Source of the DNA: Globodera rostochiensis
Taxonomy: Eukaryota; Nematoda; Chromadorea; Rhabditida; Heteroderidae
DNA: 64,000 nucleotides
Direction: 5' to 3'
NCBI GenBank assembly: GCA_018350325.1
Contig: JAEVLN010000010.1
Span: 1,240,001 to 1,304,000, forward strand
Part shown: one piece after another, positions 41,791 to 53,040 of the stretch
Layout of the letters: each line of letters starts with the position of its first letter
How positions within the stretch are numbered: position 1 is the stretch's first letter
Made by a program: the position numbers and the translations under genes
The notes under the pieces: generated by a model
Database searches by the model: none
The model's input: the letters and a program-made list of their open reading frames with translations, nothing else
Told to the model about the DNA's origin: nothing

Positions 41791-44700
41791 CTAAATGTTT
41801 TTTGAATCCTTTTTTGGAAGCTGCTGCTCATATAACCATGTCCAGTGGGCGACCACTTTGTCGCGCAGTTCAACCAACGCTTTTTTAAATTCTTCACCTA
41901 ACTGCCCATTGGATATTCTGTCGTTCAGAAAGCTGAGGAGTTCAGTTCTCGCGTCTTCAAAATTTTTTTTGTACTTTAATTGTTTTTGTTCGCGTTCCTT
42001 AACGTAAAAAAATAAAATTTGATTTTTCATCCTTAATGTAAATAAATATAAAGATTTTTTTTATTTTGCGAAAAGTCTGGATTCAAATTAGCGTTGGTGC
42101 TGGGTGCGTGCACGGGGAAAACCGGGGATCCCCGGCCATTCTTATCCCCGTCCCCGGTATGCCCCCCGTTCCCCTGGGGATTCCCTCGCCTCTCAGGGCC
42201 AACACTAATTCAAATGTCATAAAATGTTTGTGGTTTGCTTTGCGATTTAAAAATTTGCAATAAAACTTAATCCCGAAAAGAAAGTCAATTTTAAACATCC
42301 TTAAAATACACCCGACCGTAAGATCGAATCCAAGTTCAGGGTTCAAAACAAGGCACAAAATGAACATTTTAATTTATGCCATCAAAAAGCTTTGTCACGC
42401 TCGCCTTTAAACCGGGTTTTAGACCTGATACTGAAATCGCCACAGTGGGTTTAGGATGATTTTATGATGTGATTTTACCATATTAAGATTAAATTCGAAA
42501 TCAACCACTCCGAAATTAAACTAGGCACGTTTTTTTGACTATTATACTTTTTAAAGTTCGGAAAAAATATAACAAAAAAATTATTTCAAAAAATTTAAAA
42601 ATCTAACAGGTGGTGGTGGATGGGAGTCATCTGCACTATTACTAACGCATATCCCTTCTGCTGGTTAAAAGTTTGCTTATTAATAGAGCTGTTCGAGACT
42701 TGAAATTTACCGAGAACCGAGAAATGACCCCGAGACTCGAGACCGAGAGCCAAAATAACCGAGAAATTTCATGACTCAAGACCGAGACTCTCGAACAGCT
42801 CTACTTATTAATTTGCTAATGAGCGGTCGGTGTCAGCTCGGTGCTGCACAACTCAGCGCCGCACGTTTGAAATATCATAAACTTTTGTGCCTTTCGAAAA
42901 CTTTTTAACTTGGCGCGCCAAATTATAAACTTTCTTTGATTAAGTCGATCGACTAGCTCTTTACTAAGCATCTACATAATGCTTCCAAATGGTACCAAGA
43001 TTGTTTGATTTTGTTACCAACAAAAAAAAAAAAAGTTATGATGATGTTTCAAACTTGTCGGTACTGACTGAGTTGTGCGGTGCTGAGTTAACAGAACCCC
43101 AATAATCAGCACCTGAGTACTGCCTTCATTGCTGTCATGTTTGGGTTTTGTCTTCAGCAAAAGTTTTTGCAGAATCAGCAATTGGAGTTCATAATTGACG
43201 CGTCGACAAATTGCCAAAATATTTTTCTTCACATTTTTATCAGCCATACAAAGCATGCCAGTCCGAAGGACGTCCCATTGTACTGTGCTTATAATAGATT
43301 CCTAAAAATAACATGTGTTCATAGTGGCATTCGACGAGAACGGCATTGCCTGCGGGAAAATTACGGGGATTCCCCGTGGGAAAATTACTGGGATTCCCCG
43401 CGGGGAAATTACGAGCATTCCCCGCGGGGAAATTAAGGAGATTTTCCCTCTAAAATTACGGGTGTGCGGATTCCCGTCCCTTGAAATTCCGTTTTCGCTA
43501 TTTCAATTTTCTAGCGAAATTTGTAATTTTTGGTCCAACTTTCTTAACAAGGTTTGAATTTCCTCAGTTTCAAATTTTTGATCAAATGTTGTATTCGGGT
43601 TAAAATTTTAGTATGTATGCAAAATTTTGCTTTAAACTTTCACAAAAAGGGGACGACGGACAAAATGTTATGGCCACCCCAAAAAAATGGATGCAAATGG
43701 AGTACAAATTTTTATATACAATAATAAATTTAATTTGTTTGTTTTGTTTCAATTCACCTTAAAAATGGCTTCTTTATCAGCGTCCTTATCAAAGAATTCA
43801 GCTCCAACCGAAAGTGAACGTGCCATGCCGGCATTCCTTGTGCTGGATGACCGCTGCAAAACGCACGGCAAATTTTTGGATTCAGCACCGATTTCTGTGT
43901 ACGAAGAATGCAATTCGATATGATTGTCCACGGAGCGGCGTCCCTATGCATAATTTACAACAATTAATATTAAAATAATTTCAGTATAAAAAGGGACACA
44001 ATTTAATAATAAAGAAGATACAATTTAACAAAATAAATTAAAGTAGAGCGGTGGCATCGGCATTTTAAGGAAAACTCGGCATCCGGATTAAAAGAGACAA
44101 AATCCCGGGCACAAAAACCGGGACTAACAGATAAAAAATAAAAGATTTGTTTCTCTGGTCAAACCATGTTCGCAATAAAACATTTAAAAAAATAAAAATT
44201 TGGTCCCTAATATATCAGGGATAAGATTTTTAGGCTCGAAAAATCTCAAAATAGGCGTATAAATAAGTCTGAAAAAGTGAAGCAAAAATAGGTTGCGAAA
44301 AAAAAAGTTTGTGTAAAAATAACAATAAATTTTTAGCGACAGTTTTTAAAACAAAAAATAAGTGATCATTCCTGTTTTTCTTGCAATTACAAATCATAAA
44401 ATTTTGATTAGATTTTCCGGCATAAAAGCGCATGAAAGATAAATAGGAAATTAATACAAATACTTGTTTTTTTTCATGGCCAAATTATCAGTCTGTATTT
44501 CAGATTTTTACCATCAAAAAAACAAGTCTTTAAATATAAAATTTTTCGAAATATCAAAAGTGCTTGAAATGTTTGATTTTTAAGGGTATTTGTGCAAAAA
44601 AAAGTTGGATTTTATGGGGTGCATTTTTGGGCAATAAAAAAATTCGCTTGAAAAGGTTCTTTTACAAGAAAAATTCGAATTTTGTCGAAATAGGCACAAT

Positions 44701-47700
44701 AGTTCAAAAAACTCACAAAAACTTCTAATTTCTAAAATAAACTCGCGCCTATTTTAAAAAAACCCCCAAAAGGGTTTTCTAGGTCCGAATAGCCTCGTTA
44801 AACGACAAAGTTTCCGGCTAAAAACCCATATTTTTCGTGCATAACTTGCCAAAACAAAGCTGCAGAAAATTAGCTAAAACTCTAAAAATATTCTCCCTAA
44901 CGATGAATATATTTCATTTGAATTTTCCCACCTCCACAAAATTCTTTTGCATTTTGCTCTTGCTAATTCCAGAATCAGTAGACTTTCTCGATGTAGAAGG
45001 TTGCATAGAGTTTCGCGGTAAAGTGCCATTGTCATTTGCAGAATTAGTAGACTTTGGCTTTGTAGAACGTTGCCGGGTTAAAGTGCCATTGTCAGAATCA
45101 GTAGACTTTGGCTTTGTAGAACGTTGCCGGGTTAAAGTGTCATTGCCAGAATCAGTAGACTTTCTCGATGTAGAACGTTGACGGGTTAAAGTGTCATTGC
45201 CAGAATCAGTAGACTTTCTCGATGTAGAAGGTTGCATGGAGTTTCGCGGTAAAGTGCCATTCTCATTTCCAGAATTAGTAGACTTTGTCTTTGTAGAACG
45301 TTGCCGGGTTAAAGTGCCATTGTCAGGCCGAGCTGACATAGAACGTTGCAAGGAGTTTGGCTGCGCATTGTCACCAAAGTCAAATCCAAAATTATTAGCC
45401 TTTGTCAATGTTGAACGTCGTATGGAGTTTTGCTGTAGAGTTTGTGACATATCGACACTTTTCCTCGACACAATTCGTTCGGAAGCGATGTCCAGTGAAT
45501 GCCGTGGCTATCAAATAAAAGTAAATCCAAAAAATGCATTTATCAAATTTTAATTTTATGTTTTGATTTGGCTTCTTCTCAAATACTAATAAATCCTATT
45601 ATTAAATGATGATTTTTTCGTCGTTTAACGTTTATTAAGTAGATTTAAAGCTTTTTCGCGTATTATTTTAGTATTTTTGAAAAACTGAAAATTTGAAAAA
45701 CAGGCCAACTCTTTTTTGGTCAAAAATTGCTTAAAATCAAAAAAATTTGCTAAAATAAAAAATTTTAAACCAATCAGTTCAAAAAGGCTCAAACCAACGG
45801 AAAATGCCATTTTTGCACCGTATTCTTTAAGCATAAAAATTATATGAAAACATAATCCTTCCCTATTAGTCTACAAATGTGCCTGCTTATTATTAAAAAA
45901 ATTTGTATTTATTTTGCCAATCATCCATGTAATGCATTTTTGTACAAAATCCAAGATTAATGCCAAATTTAAAACGGTAAATGGTAGAAAGTATTCAGAC
46001 CATTCCGGCACCTCACCTTCGGATTTGGCAATCTATCAATGCCATTGCCGTCATCATCGTCGTCCTCATAAATGGTGGAGCATTGGTTCAATTTAGCTGA
46101 ATTTCCCATGGTATTGATCGCCGCCTTCACCGCAACCCATCCAGTCAATACATCCAATTTTCGGCATGCCTAATATTTAAAATAATTTTATGTTTTGCTT
46201 TTATTTGTTGTAAAATAAAATAAGAAAAGTCAACAATTCCTTCACGCGCGCCATGTCTTGGTCCCAATAAACTTTTGTGTACTTGAAAGGAGAAATCTCG
46301 ATCGAAAACCACCGAGATCTCGAGCTTAAAATCTTGAAAAAGCACTAAGAACTCTAATAAACTTTCGTCGATCGAAATTTGATTGAGAAAAAAAGTTAGT
46401 TCAAAAATCCATAAAACCCTCAAAATAGGAACAAAAAATGGGCCTAAATACTTACTAAAACCCCCAAAATAGGGGTGTTATGGCCAAAAAAATTTTTTCG
46501 CGATATTTATTATTCAAAATTCATTTTTGTTATAACAATTTCGAATTAAAAGCAATTCAGTCAAAAAAATTGTTAATAGAAAATTAAAAATTGTATTTTT
46601 TTGGCGGGCAGAATATTAACTCTCAAAAAAAGTCCATTTATATAGGTGAAGTTTTCTTTTGTAAAGTCAATCTTTAAGTGTGCATTTTTTGTTTTATTGC
46701 ATTTTTGTTAATTCAAAAAAGGCCGAATATTAAGAACTTTTTAGTTCCTAAAAAATAAAGAATCCTTATAAAATGCTTAAAAACACTCGCGGTGAGGCAA
46801 AAACATGCTTTTCGTTCATTTCAGAGCATGGTTCATGAACTAAACATTCCGACCCTAATAATGATGTGATCTTGATCAGTAACAAAACAAAAAAACTCTC
46901 TAACTTTAAAATCTTAGACTAAAATTTTCATACGCAAACATTGATCACCTCCACTCTCAATTCATAATCTTTGTAGAATTTTCCGGTGCTTGAGTTCCAA
47001 GTTGGTAAAAGTTGTTCGCATGCATTTTCCTCTGGTATATAATTCAAAAGCTTATTACTAAGTTCGGCATTTTTTGACTGTTTTTTCTCATTACTTTTGC
47101 TTTTAAAACTCGAAAATTGCTTTTTTAAAAGCTCCTTCAGACTGTTTGATCGTGGAATGTTTTTTTGAATCTGCTTCAAGTCCGCGCAAAGTTGCTCCTG
47201 AACTTTTTTGGTCTCTGTTATTCTTTTTCCGTCTTCAAAAGCATTGATCGTGCCCTCCTCCAATGATGGTGGCTGACTGTTGTTAGAAGACAACAAAGGC
47301 AGGGACTTAAATGTTATTATATTAACATGGACATTCCAACAAAAAAATGTTTATCATTAATCTTGGGCCATTTGGATTTGTTCAAATTAAGAAAAAGTGC
47401 AAAATTGGCAAATGCAAAAAAGCTGGACAAAGCGGAAAAATGCAAAAAAAAAGAAGAAGAAGAAAGCAAGTGCCAACAGGCAATTTGCCAGACGCGGCAA
47501 ATGCTAAAAAGGAAAAGGATAAAAATCCCAGAGACAAAAAGCATTGAAGCAAAGTATTTTAGTCTAATCTGTTCATAACATGGTCGTTTCACCATACTTG
47601 GCAAAATCGTACTGTCCTAACCGATTGGTGCGCGCCGTAGGCGCTCATAAACTGGCAGTATAAAGTATTTAAAAAAACTCGCACATTCTTTTCCGGCTTG

Positions 47701-48061
47701 TTCATTTCAACGGATTGTCCCAAAAACAGTGGTCTACTACGAGTTCGGACCGACATTGATCTTGTGATTGCTCTGGGTTGCATTGGTCGTCGTCGTTCTC
47801 CATTCGAAGGGTTTTGATCGCTACTGGATTGCGGCGGGTCACCAGACCCACCGCTGATGGACTGCTGCACCAATACAATGATTAGGAGGAAGACGAGAAC
47901 TGAAAAAATTATAACAATTTTTAATAATAAAAAAACATTTAAAGATTGGGAAGACGAGAACTGAAAATAATTATAACCTAATTTATTAATAAAAAAAACA
48001 TTTAAAGATTACATGCAACATTTTGGTGATGCGTTGTCACAAATGGCGGCAACAAATGCAT
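41791..48061 (-). CDS. Large unrecognised repeat-bearing protein, tandem copy A
   Basis: Eight exons on the minus strand: 48061-48013, 47899-47679, 47305-46949, 46169-46017, 45507-44932, 43943-43758, 43301-43113, 41997-41791. They close in frame to 645 aa; the end of exon 2 is the least certain border. The N-terminus MHLLPPFVTTHHQNVA leads into FLVFLLIIVLV, a signal anchor or late signal peptide, so the product is secreted or a type II membrane protein. Then come a basic ARS-rich stretch (RPMQPRAITRSMS), a coiled-coil segment (LCADLKQIQKNIPRSNSLKE), an acidic DDDDDG motif and a long Ser/Thr/Arg repeat exon (units of GTLTRQRST-KPKSTDSG). The C-terminal domain is conserved (ADKNVKKNILAI; VELRDKVVAHWTWLYEQQ). 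Exon 5 of copies B and C (PSLRDKGKSKTEKLKQ) is deleted here without breaking the frame. I know no such family. Confidence 0.65.
42684..42803. mobile_element. hAT-type MITE, complete, with 8-bp target duplication
   Basis: A 120-bp element with perfect 15-bp terminal inverted repeats TAGAGCTGTTCGAGA, flanked by CTTATTAA on both sides (42676-42683 and 42804-42811). The termini fit the hAT YARNG rule and an 8-bp target-site duplication. The inside is only CCGAGAC and GAGACTCGAG words, the best-preserved member of the CGAGAC element family. Located in intron 8 of copy A. Confidence 0.85.
43350..43445. repeat. Intron 7 minisatellite, copy A (about 4 units)
   Basis: Units of about 24 bp, GGGGATTCCCCGCGGG plus AAAATTAC, following TCGACGAGAACGGCATTGCC. 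It sits in the intron between exons 7 and 8. Same array as in copies B and C, but with about four units. Confidence 0.85.
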
Positions 48062-48529
48062 TAGGTTAGTTTCTGAAAAAAATATATTATTTCGCCAAAT
48101 TTTTAAGATTTTCAAAAATTATTATAATAAAGAAAATGTGAATATGAATGCGAATATATGTTAAACTTAAATTATAATCGTAAAGCAGAAGAAAAAGCTA
48201 TTTAAAATTTATTATACGTCAAACAATGTGATGGCATTAGAATTATAATGGAGATGAAATGTGGAGAAATAGAAATTATGTATCATATAAATCCAGAGCG
48301 CCAAAATCACTCAAATCCAATTTTATAGGGGGTTTCTTATTCTTAGGGGCTGAATGATAGAGCGGCAGAATATATTTTATTCAGCAAACTGACGACAGAA
48401 GATGATGTCATTTGGTGTAGAAATTTGCCTATAGTTTATAGGCTAATTTTTTTACACATTGTGCCATAGAATTTTAACAAAAAAAATGTCCTCCCTAATT
48501 TTAATAGGTTAAATTCAATCTCAAGTACT

Positions 48530-49290
48530 TTCAATCCGGAAGTTCAAGGTAGTGGCTTCGGCACATCGGAGGTTCAAGGCAGTGGTTTCGGCACATCCGG
48601 GGTCAGCAGTGCGCACATTTGAGGCGTTTAAGGCAGTCGGTAAGGCATATCCGGAGGTTTAAGGGAAATAAAATTATTGCTATTTTACTTTTTTATATTA
48701 AATCTCCTATAATTAGATTAGTTTCGGCACATCCGGGGTTCAGCAGTGCGCACATTTAAGGCGTTTAAGGCAGTGGGTTCGGCAAATCCCGAGGTTTAAT
48801 TCACTGGTTTTGGCACATCCGGGGTTCAGCAGTGCGCACATTTAAGGCGTTTAAGGCAGTGGGTTCGGCAAATCCCGAGGTTTAATTCACTGGTTTTGGC
48901 ACAGCCGGGGTTCAGCAGTGCGCACATCCGAAAGTTAAGGCAATGAGTGGGAACATCCGAAGGTTCAAGGAAATGGGTTCGGAACATCCGGGTTTAAGCG
49001 GTGGGTTCGGCACACACGAGGATTTAGCAGTGTGTTCAGCACATCGAGGGTTTTAGCAGTGCGCACATTCAGGTGTTTAAGTCAGTGGGTTCGGCAAATC
49101 CTGGTGAAGGCAGTGGTTTCGGCACATTCTCCGGGCTTCAGTAATGCGCACATTCGGGAGTTTCAAGACCCTGGGTTCGGCACACCGGTGGTTCTAGGCA
49201 GCGGTTTTGGCACATCAGGGGTTCAGCAGTGGGTTAGGCACATCCGGGGTTCAAGGCAGTTGGGTTCGGCACATTTGCCAATGTTATTCA
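48530..49290. repeat. GGTTCGGCACATCCGG minisatellite
   Basis: Repeated words GGTTCAGCAGTGCGCACAT, TTAAGGCGTTTAAGGCAGTG and GGTTCGGCACATCCGG in varied order. A block of about 85 bp is repeated nearly exactly at 48725-48810 and 48810-48895. Compositionally different from the AT-rich surroundings. No sustained reading frame. Confidence 0.8.
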
Positions 49291-49909
49291 AATCAACTAT
49301 CATTTTTCTGTTAACATTTTACTCCAATTTTTTTTTGTCATTTAGGATACGATTCATTCATTCATATTTCTCTTTAAGGTTTCGCATTTGTTATTTTCCT
49401 TATGATTCATTGGTTTTTTATTTCAATGAGTTTTATATTTTCTTGTTAGATTATTTTTGCAAAATAAAAAAATTTCCAAATATAAAATTGTTCTTCTAAA
49501 ATCAATTTTGTAGATTATTTTTAAATCCATAATATCCTAAATTTGTTTCAAAAAATGTATTCAAAAAATTTTCTCGTGAATTTTTCGGGCGGGCTGGTGG
49601 GTCATCGACGCTAATTCCATTGGCTTTTGATTCCATCCCGGAATTCAAGTCCGGCTGTGCCAGGCCAAAGGTCTCGAGCTGTTAAACGAGAAGTATATAC
49701 TACCGCAGTTTTGCCTCGCTCGGCGCCTTGAATGCTGTTAGTAAGAAGACCAGGCCAACTGATCCTCCCGGAATTTCCGAAAACAATTTTTCAGTTTTTT
49801 GATAAAATGCCAAATTCTTCTGAAATGCCACCCAGGCTTTTATTGCCGAATTTGCCTTCTCGCTTTTGATGTTGAACTTTGCCGGACTGGCTTTTATTTG
49901 CGGCGGGAA

Positions 49910-50085
49910 TTCGGTGTCGGTTTCAGTAAATTACCGATACCGATAACCGAACCGAAGCTTTCGGGTTCAAACCGAACCGAAACTAAACCGAACCTTTCGG
50001 TTTTATACCGAACCGTAAACTTTCGGTTTTATCCGAACAGAAAAAATGCCGGTTTTCGGTTCGGTTTGAAACCGACAGCCTTAGT
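49910..50085. repeat. CGGTTCGG word-repeat element
   Basis: Starts GGCGGGAATTCGGTGTCGG and continues with CCGAACCGAAAC, TTTCGGTTTTA and GGTTCGGTTTGAAACCGAC. It is largely self-complementary, like the other word-repeat elements of the window. Confidence 0.55.
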
Positions 50086-51221
50086 CAATCCTCAACTATT
50101 CACCAAAAAGTCAATGAATGGAGGGAACGGCGGGGAAAAGGATGGACAGTGGAAATGGGTCAGGTGACTAAATGCTAAAGACAATTTGTCTTCCCAACAT
50201 TTATAAAAGTGGATTTTACGGGAGCGGGTGACGGGAGTTCGGAATTTACCAGTCAGGAGCAGGAATCCCGATCAAATGAACTCAAATTTTCTAATAAACT
50301 CTTTTTTTGTTTGTAATGAAATTATTATATATTTGAAAAAATTTTGGATATTTTTTTTGCTCATTTTAACAAAAAATTGAAAAGATATTTTGGTGCCCTT
50401 TGTGTGTTGAAAAAACTAAAGATGAAACAAATAAAATGGATGGATTGTCATCGCTCAAAAAAAATGTCTTTTGATTCCTTTTTGCATGTCCAATTAGCGA
50501 CGATGCTGCTCATACAACCATGTCCAGTGGGCGACCACTTTGTCGCGCAGTTCAACCAACGCTTTGTTAAATTCTTCGCCTAGCTGCCCTTTGCATATTC
50601 TGTCGTTCAGAAAGCTGAGGAGTTCAGGTTTCTCGTCAATGAAATTTTGTTTGTACTCTAACATATTTTCTCCAATTTTTAGTTCTCGTTCGCGTTTCTT
50701 AATGTAAAAAATTTCTTTAAATTGAATTTAAATGTAAAGAAATTTTTTTATTTTGCGATACGTATGGATTCCAATGTCATAAAATCTTTTGCGTTGTGTT
50801 ATGCGATTTAAAAAATTTGCAATAAACCAAATTCTGTAAAAATCGATTTTAACATGCCTAAAATACACCGACCGGCCTAGTGTCCAACCAAATAATCGAG
50901 CCAAATCTGAGAAAATAGGGCACAAAATCAAAATTTGGAGAAATTCAAGAAAAAATTGCATCATAGCTCCTCAGCTCACAAAATCCAAATCAGCCAAAAC
51001 GAATTTTTGTAGGCTTTTGTATGTGCTGTAATAATTTATTCCAATCAAAATTTTTGTCGGGGGACTCAAATGTCAAAAGATGTGGCGAAAATGCCCAAAA
51101 TAATTAAAGACTGGGGGGTTTTTGAACCTTCGGATTTTTTACCGAAGGTTCGACCGAGACTTCCTCTCGGACCGAGATCACTTTTCGGAATTGACTTGAA
51201 GAGAACAAAGGGGAAGGTGGA

Positions 51222-52216
51222 AAGGGTTTTGGGGGGATTGAACCCTTTGAGTTTTAACCGAGAAACTCTCGGGACCAAACAACCAACTCTTTGCTAAAAG
51301 CGATAGAGTTTCTTCACGAGAGATGGGAGGTACTTAAACCCCTTCAAAAAACAACTCCACCTCATTCTTCCTTCATCCCTAATAAAACAATGTCTTCTTC
51401 CTCATCATCGGCAGGAGAGATATCCGATTCCAGTGTGGACTTGGAAAACGCCTCAAAAGAGGTGAGTGACGAATCAGGAAAAGAGGGAGGAGAACCTTCC
51501 CTTTCTCGCAAGAAAGGTTTACCCGGCTCAGGCCGTGGTCACTGATTTTGTTGATCAGGAAGCCCGAGAGGACCGGTGGGGGCGGGAGTGGGAGGGAAAA
51601 GAAGACCTCTAGCCAACTTTGTAAAGTCCCCGAACACCGACGGGGATCAAGGAAATGCCCCGTCTTTAAGAAGGACAGACATCCCGTAGAACCGGCACCA
51701 AAGAAGGACAGAATTCATCCAGTCCCTTCAAGAAACAATTCGTTTGCAGCAGGCTGCCTTGGAGACGGCCATTGAAAGATTGGAGAAAATGATACATCCT
51801 GTACTTACAGGAAGTAATTCTGAACCTTTGGGACGCCGTTGACGAAAGGGCCGAAAGCGCGAGACGTCTTCCAGCTCCAACTCATCTTGCCCGGATCACT
51901 GATGCAAAAAGAAAGTCCGCCATTTCAGTTATTTCCTTTTCCTTTTCCCCCGTGATAATTGGTCCCTCAAAATTTGTGCCTTTTTGCCCCGCCCCTTTTG
52001 AGCCTATAAAAGGAAGGGATTCTAGTCACTAATTACCATTCATACCAATCACCAATCATTCGACTATCCAACTGATTTGGACCATTCCATTTAAATCACT
52101 TTTGTCTCTTTGCTCTCTCGTAAATAAACTCTATCGCTTTTATCAAAGAGTTGGTTGTTTGGTCCCGAGAGTTTCTCGGTTAAAACTCAAAGGGTTCAAT
52201 TCCCCCGAAACCATTT
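51222..52216. mobile_element. ~1-kb element with 95-bp inverted ends, gag-like remnant and internal promoter
   Basis: 51231-51322 and 52116-52207 are inverted repeats (outer GATTGAACCCTTTGAG, inner CGATAGAGTTT). Inside are a Ser-rich start (MSSSSSSAGEISDSS), a basic Gly/Arg-rich part and, in another frame, a helical segment (SLQETIRLQQAALETAIERL) ending GRR; frames are broken by stops. At the right are a GC box CCCCGCCCC (51987-51995), TATAAAAGG (52005-52013) and AATAAACTC (about 52121), an LTR-like order of promoter and polyadenylation signals. Inverted rather than direct ends suggest a DIRS-like or foldback non-autonomous element. A perfect hairpin GAACCTTCGG/CCGAAGGTTC lies just outside at 51125-51153. 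Confidence 0.6.
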
Positions 52217-52379
52217 TCAAAAAATCACACACAAAAATACTTCTATACTTTTTAAATTTGTTGTCGAAAATGATTTAGGCGATTTTATAATGCAATTTAC
52301 CATATTAAAATTAGATGTCAAATCAACCACTCTAAAATTAATGAAGGCACGTTTTTGAATAAACAAAGCTTTTTGACTA

Positions 52380-52490
52380 TTAAAATGTTACCATCTATCC
52401 GGAACCGGGACCGGTATCCGGGTGTTTTGGGCAAATTTCCAGGACCGGTATCCGGGGGTGGAACCGGGCGGGTTAATCACCCTAGTGGTG
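52380..52490. repeat. CCGGTATCCGGG word-repeat element
   Basis: Repeats GGACCGGTATCCGGG and GGAACCGGG words and ends GGTTAATCACCCTAG. It lies in intron 8 of copy B. Probably another word-repeat transposon. Confidence 0.5.
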
Positions 52491-52824
52491 GTATTATTTC
52501 GGAGAATTTTTTTTTTGATAGTCTTAGCGCTAGTAAAATTTTTGAATTTTGCGCAAGAGATTTTACCATTTCTTATTAAAATTAAAAAGCACCTCACGAC
52601 TGCTTTCGTTGCTGTGACAGACCGATCTTGTCTTTAGCAAAAGGTTTTGCAGAATCAGCAATTGGAGTTCATAATTGACGCGTCGACACATTGCCAAAAT
52701 ATTTTTCTTTAATTTTGTATCACGCATACAAAACATGCCAGTTCAAGCACGTCCCATTTCACTGTGCATAAAATAGATTCCTAAAAATAACGTGTGTTCA
52801 TAGTGGCATTCGACGAGAACGGCA

Positions 52825-53040
52825 TTGCCTGCGGGAAAATTAAGGGGATTCCCCGCAGGAAAATTACGGGGATTCCCCGAGGGAAAATTACGGGGATTCC
52901 CCGCGGGAAAATTACAGGGATTCCCCGAGGGAATACGGGGATACCCCGAGGGAAAATTACGGGGATTACCCGCGGGGAAATTACGGGGATTCCCCGAGGG
53001 AAAAGTTAGGGTATTCCGTCTGGAAATTATGGGGATTTGT
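52825..53040. repeat. Intron 7 minisatellite, copy B (about 9 units)
   Basis: Expanded version of the array at 43350-43445: about nine units of GGGGATTCCCCGCGGG with AAAATTAC spacers. The expansion reaches into exon 7 of copy B, whose end is missing, so the array or its repair may have caused the damage. Confidence 0.85.

Larger units (their letters stand above)
48062..50340. other. Intergenic region between copies A and B
   Basis: 48530-49290 is a GC-richer minisatellite. 49910-50085 is a word-repeat element built of CGAACCGAAAC and TTTCGGTTT. 49600-49760 resembles decayed transposon sequence. No gene model closes. The region should contain the promoter of copy A just above 48061. Confidence 0.4.

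Noticed and set aside
47327..47578. Lys-rich 83-codon frame on the plus strand inside intron 2 of copy A
   Set aside because: It is present only in copy A, has low-complexity Lys/Glu content and no splice or domain support.
52825..53040. Array of NF-kB binding sites
   Set aside because: GGGGATTCCCC fits the consensus, but it is part of a simple intronic minisatellite with no evidence of regulation, and Rel factors are absent from many nematodes.
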